A stretch of 64,000 nt of DNA from Chrysaora quinquecirrha (taxonomy: Eukaryota > Cnidaria > Scyphozoa > Semaeostomeae > Pelagiidae), in NCBI GenBank assembly GCA_014526335.1, contig JACTAT010000048.1:124288-188287 (forward strand). The letters run 5' to 3'. A program made the translations under genes and the position numbers. This document shows positions 62,572-64,000 of this stretch, in pieces; the first letter of the stretch is position 1; each line of letters starts with the position of its first letter. The notes below the pieces were generated by a model. That model ran no database searches. It worked only from the letters and a program-made list of their open reading frames with translations, and had not been told where the DNA came from.

Positions 62572-62647
62572 CGCCGTAGCTCATTTCCAGCAAGAGCTGA
62601 TGCTTTACCATCGCGGGAGATCACTAATTTCAGTTCATTACCCTCAT
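62572..62647 (-). CDS. Unidentified gene, exon C
   Basis: Two bases, 24 codons and two bases; acceptor TTTCTTTCACAG, donor CGGCG before GTAAGT. Reads EGNELKLVISRDGKASALAG then NELRR. It joins exon B in phase. I do not recognise the protein. The next exon should lie at lower coordinates beyond the SINE array but was not found. Confidence 0.7.
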
Positions 62648-62712
62648 CTGTGAAAGAAAATCGCTCAACTGGAGAACCTCCTTATCCAAAAATGCAGAAC
62701 ATGGTAATAAAC

Positions 62713-63055
62713 CCCCGGGGGGGGGGGTAACTCTCATATGTATGGGTACGGGATGTGCCACTTTTTGAGGTACCATTTTAGGGGTGGAAAATAAATTTTG
62801 GGGTATCAAATTTGCTAAAATTACAAACTTGGGGTATCATTTTTGCTAAGATGATCAATTTTGATAAAGTCAAAATAACTGCCAAATAAATTTCAGCTGT
62901 ATAGCTCTAAAACAGACTTAAGTATTTCCATATACTGTATTCATATTTCTTTGTGAACTTTGGGGTATACTTTAAGAATTTTCATAAATGTTGGGGTCAA
63001 CTTTTTATTACGAAAATGGCACACCCCCGTCACTGATCTATTGAAGTTACCCCCG
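62713..63055. mobile_element. 343-bp MITE with 10-bp target duplication
   Basis: GGTAATAAAC flanks both ends (62703-62712 and 63056-63065). The ends are C/G runs (CCCCGGGGG on the left, ACCCCCG on the right). The interior repeats TTGGGGTATC. Related in style to 58015-58418. Confidence 0.85.
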
Positions 63056-63230
63056 GGTAATAAACAAAACACAGTCTGGTAAAGAATCGAAGTGTGGGTA
63101 TATTTTTAGTGCAATTATCCTTTCCTATCATAATCTTTTGTCTGAAATTCAGTAAAAGCTCTATAAAGTCCCAAGTTTATAGTTCATTTTTAACGTGTAT
63201 AGCATTCGTCTTGACAAATAAAGAGCAAAC

Positions 63231-63298
63231 TTAGCCTGTGTACCAGACCACTTACTAAAAGATAATTTATAACATTTGGAGTCTGGTACACAGGCTAA
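63231..63298. repeat. Short hairpin, 19-bp arms
   Basis: TTAGCCTGTGTACCAGAC at the left, GTCTGGTACACAGGCTAA at the right, loop about 30 bp. Perfect arms suggest a very small foldback element. It is followed by an AAGCCCCC repeat at 63320-63425. Confidence 0.9.
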
Positions 63299-63472
63299 AC
63301 AAAATATGCTAAATAATCTATTAAGCCCCCCTCTCTAATAAGCCCCCTCTCTCTATTAAGTCCCCCCTCAAAAATTGCCAAAATAAAATAAGCCCCCCCC
63401 GGGGCCCAAAAAGAGCTTTTACGGTAATTATGTAAATAAAATACGGGATCAATGTTTATTGAAATTGTGTAC

Positions 63473-63504
63473 CATTTAGGTTGCCATCTGCGGTGAAGTC
63501 TTGT
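63473..63504 (-). CDS. Unidentified gene, exon B
   Basis: 32-bp exon: one base, 10 codons, one base; acceptor TTTATTTCAG, donor AAATG before GTACAC. Reads QDFTADGNLN. Supported by exact phase fit to exons A and C on both sides. Confidence 0.6.
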
Positions 63505-63792
63505 CTGAAATAAAAGGATAGAATTCACGTAGAATATTGCAAAACATTTTTTATCAATCAATTAAAGATGGTACATAAATACACACTAAGAAAAATTTAT
63601 AAGAATGTGCAAGGCTTTTCTAGAACAGGGTCTGCATAAGGCATTAGAAACGTTAATCTATGCACCTGTCGGTCTATAGATACACAGTCAATGAGTGATC
63701 TGATGGAGTTGATGGTGGTTGATGGTTGATGATGGAGAGGAGATGATTGAGTATTTGGTATTTATTTGAAAGATATTCCATACGAATCTCAC

Positions 63793-63869
63793 CCTTCCAT
63801 TAGTTGGTTGATAACGTCATCTGCGCATACTCTTGTGTTGTCCATTTTCCTCTGAAATTCATCACTTTT
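63793..63869 (-). CDS. Unidentified gene, exon A
   Basis: 25 codons and two bases; acceptor GATTGTAG, donor GAAGG before GTGAGA. Reads KSDEFQRKMDNTRVCADDVI then NQLMEG. Earlier exons would lie beyond the right edge. Function unknown; composition and splice sites look like a host gene on the same strand as LLPH and DNMT1. Confidence 0.65.
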
Positions 63870-64000
63870 CTACAATCAAAGACAATAGGAATTGTAAAAG
63901 GAAACAAAGAAAATCGACACCAACACGAATCAATACGCACTACTGTGGTGGATACGCACTTCCAAGGTAGTATTTTCTGCGTACTGTTGTGGATAAGCAC

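Overview
The window looks like intron-rich, AT-rich, transposon-dense DNA from an invertebrate animal. A cnidarian (coral or sea anemone) is my best guess, but that is inference from the repeat types and gene style and was not tested. Coding exons are short (about 30 to 200 bp) with standard GT-AG borders. They sit in introns full of CR1/L2-like LINE pieces, tRNA- and 5S-derived SINEs, inverted-repeat DNA elements and long simple repeats.

One gene dominates. From 51161 down to 964 on the minus strand, 35 exons recognised by translation and splice phase encode the maintenance DNA methyltransferase DNMT1. In protein order they give a short N-terminus with a PCNA-interacting box and a basic patch, the RFTS domain, the CXXC zinc finger, the acidic autoinhibitory linker, two BAH domains, a Lys-Gly linker and the C5-methyltransferase core (motifs I, IV, VI, VIII and the start of the target-recognition region). 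Motifs IX and X must lie beyond the left edge. Three segments (second piece of RFTS, middle of RFTS, middle of BAH1) were not found. Splice phase proves that an exon is missing for the first and third; homology suggests one for the second. Two of these gaps coincide with long simple repeats.

Layout along the plus strand: 84-800 TAGT repeat; 964-13253 the DNMT1 C-terminal half, with many MITE-like elements, an ACTAC repeat, a reversed tRNA-SINE dimer and a LINE tail; 13586-18700 a decayed LINE (ORF1 with SGNH hydrolase, ORF2 with damaged endonuclease and YADD reverse transcriptase), a second LINE fragment and a 10-bp-register minisatellite; 18826-21080 inverted-repeat elements and 5S-derived SINEs; 20019-44040 the BAH, CXXC and RFTS exons, with hexanucleotide (ATTACC) and tetranucleotide (TTTG) arrays; 45118-51161 the DNMT1 N-terminal exons and start codon.

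Right of DNMT1, still on the minus strand, a small basic protein of the LLP homolog (LLPH) family is encoded at 54108-54470. At 62572-63869 three phase-compatible exons belong to an unidentified gene entering from the right edge. Between them lies the most unusual structure: ten tandem 238-bp units at about 59655-62055, each carrying a tRNA-like Pol III promoter (A and B boxes). Nested inverted-repeat elements with clear target-site duplications flank it.
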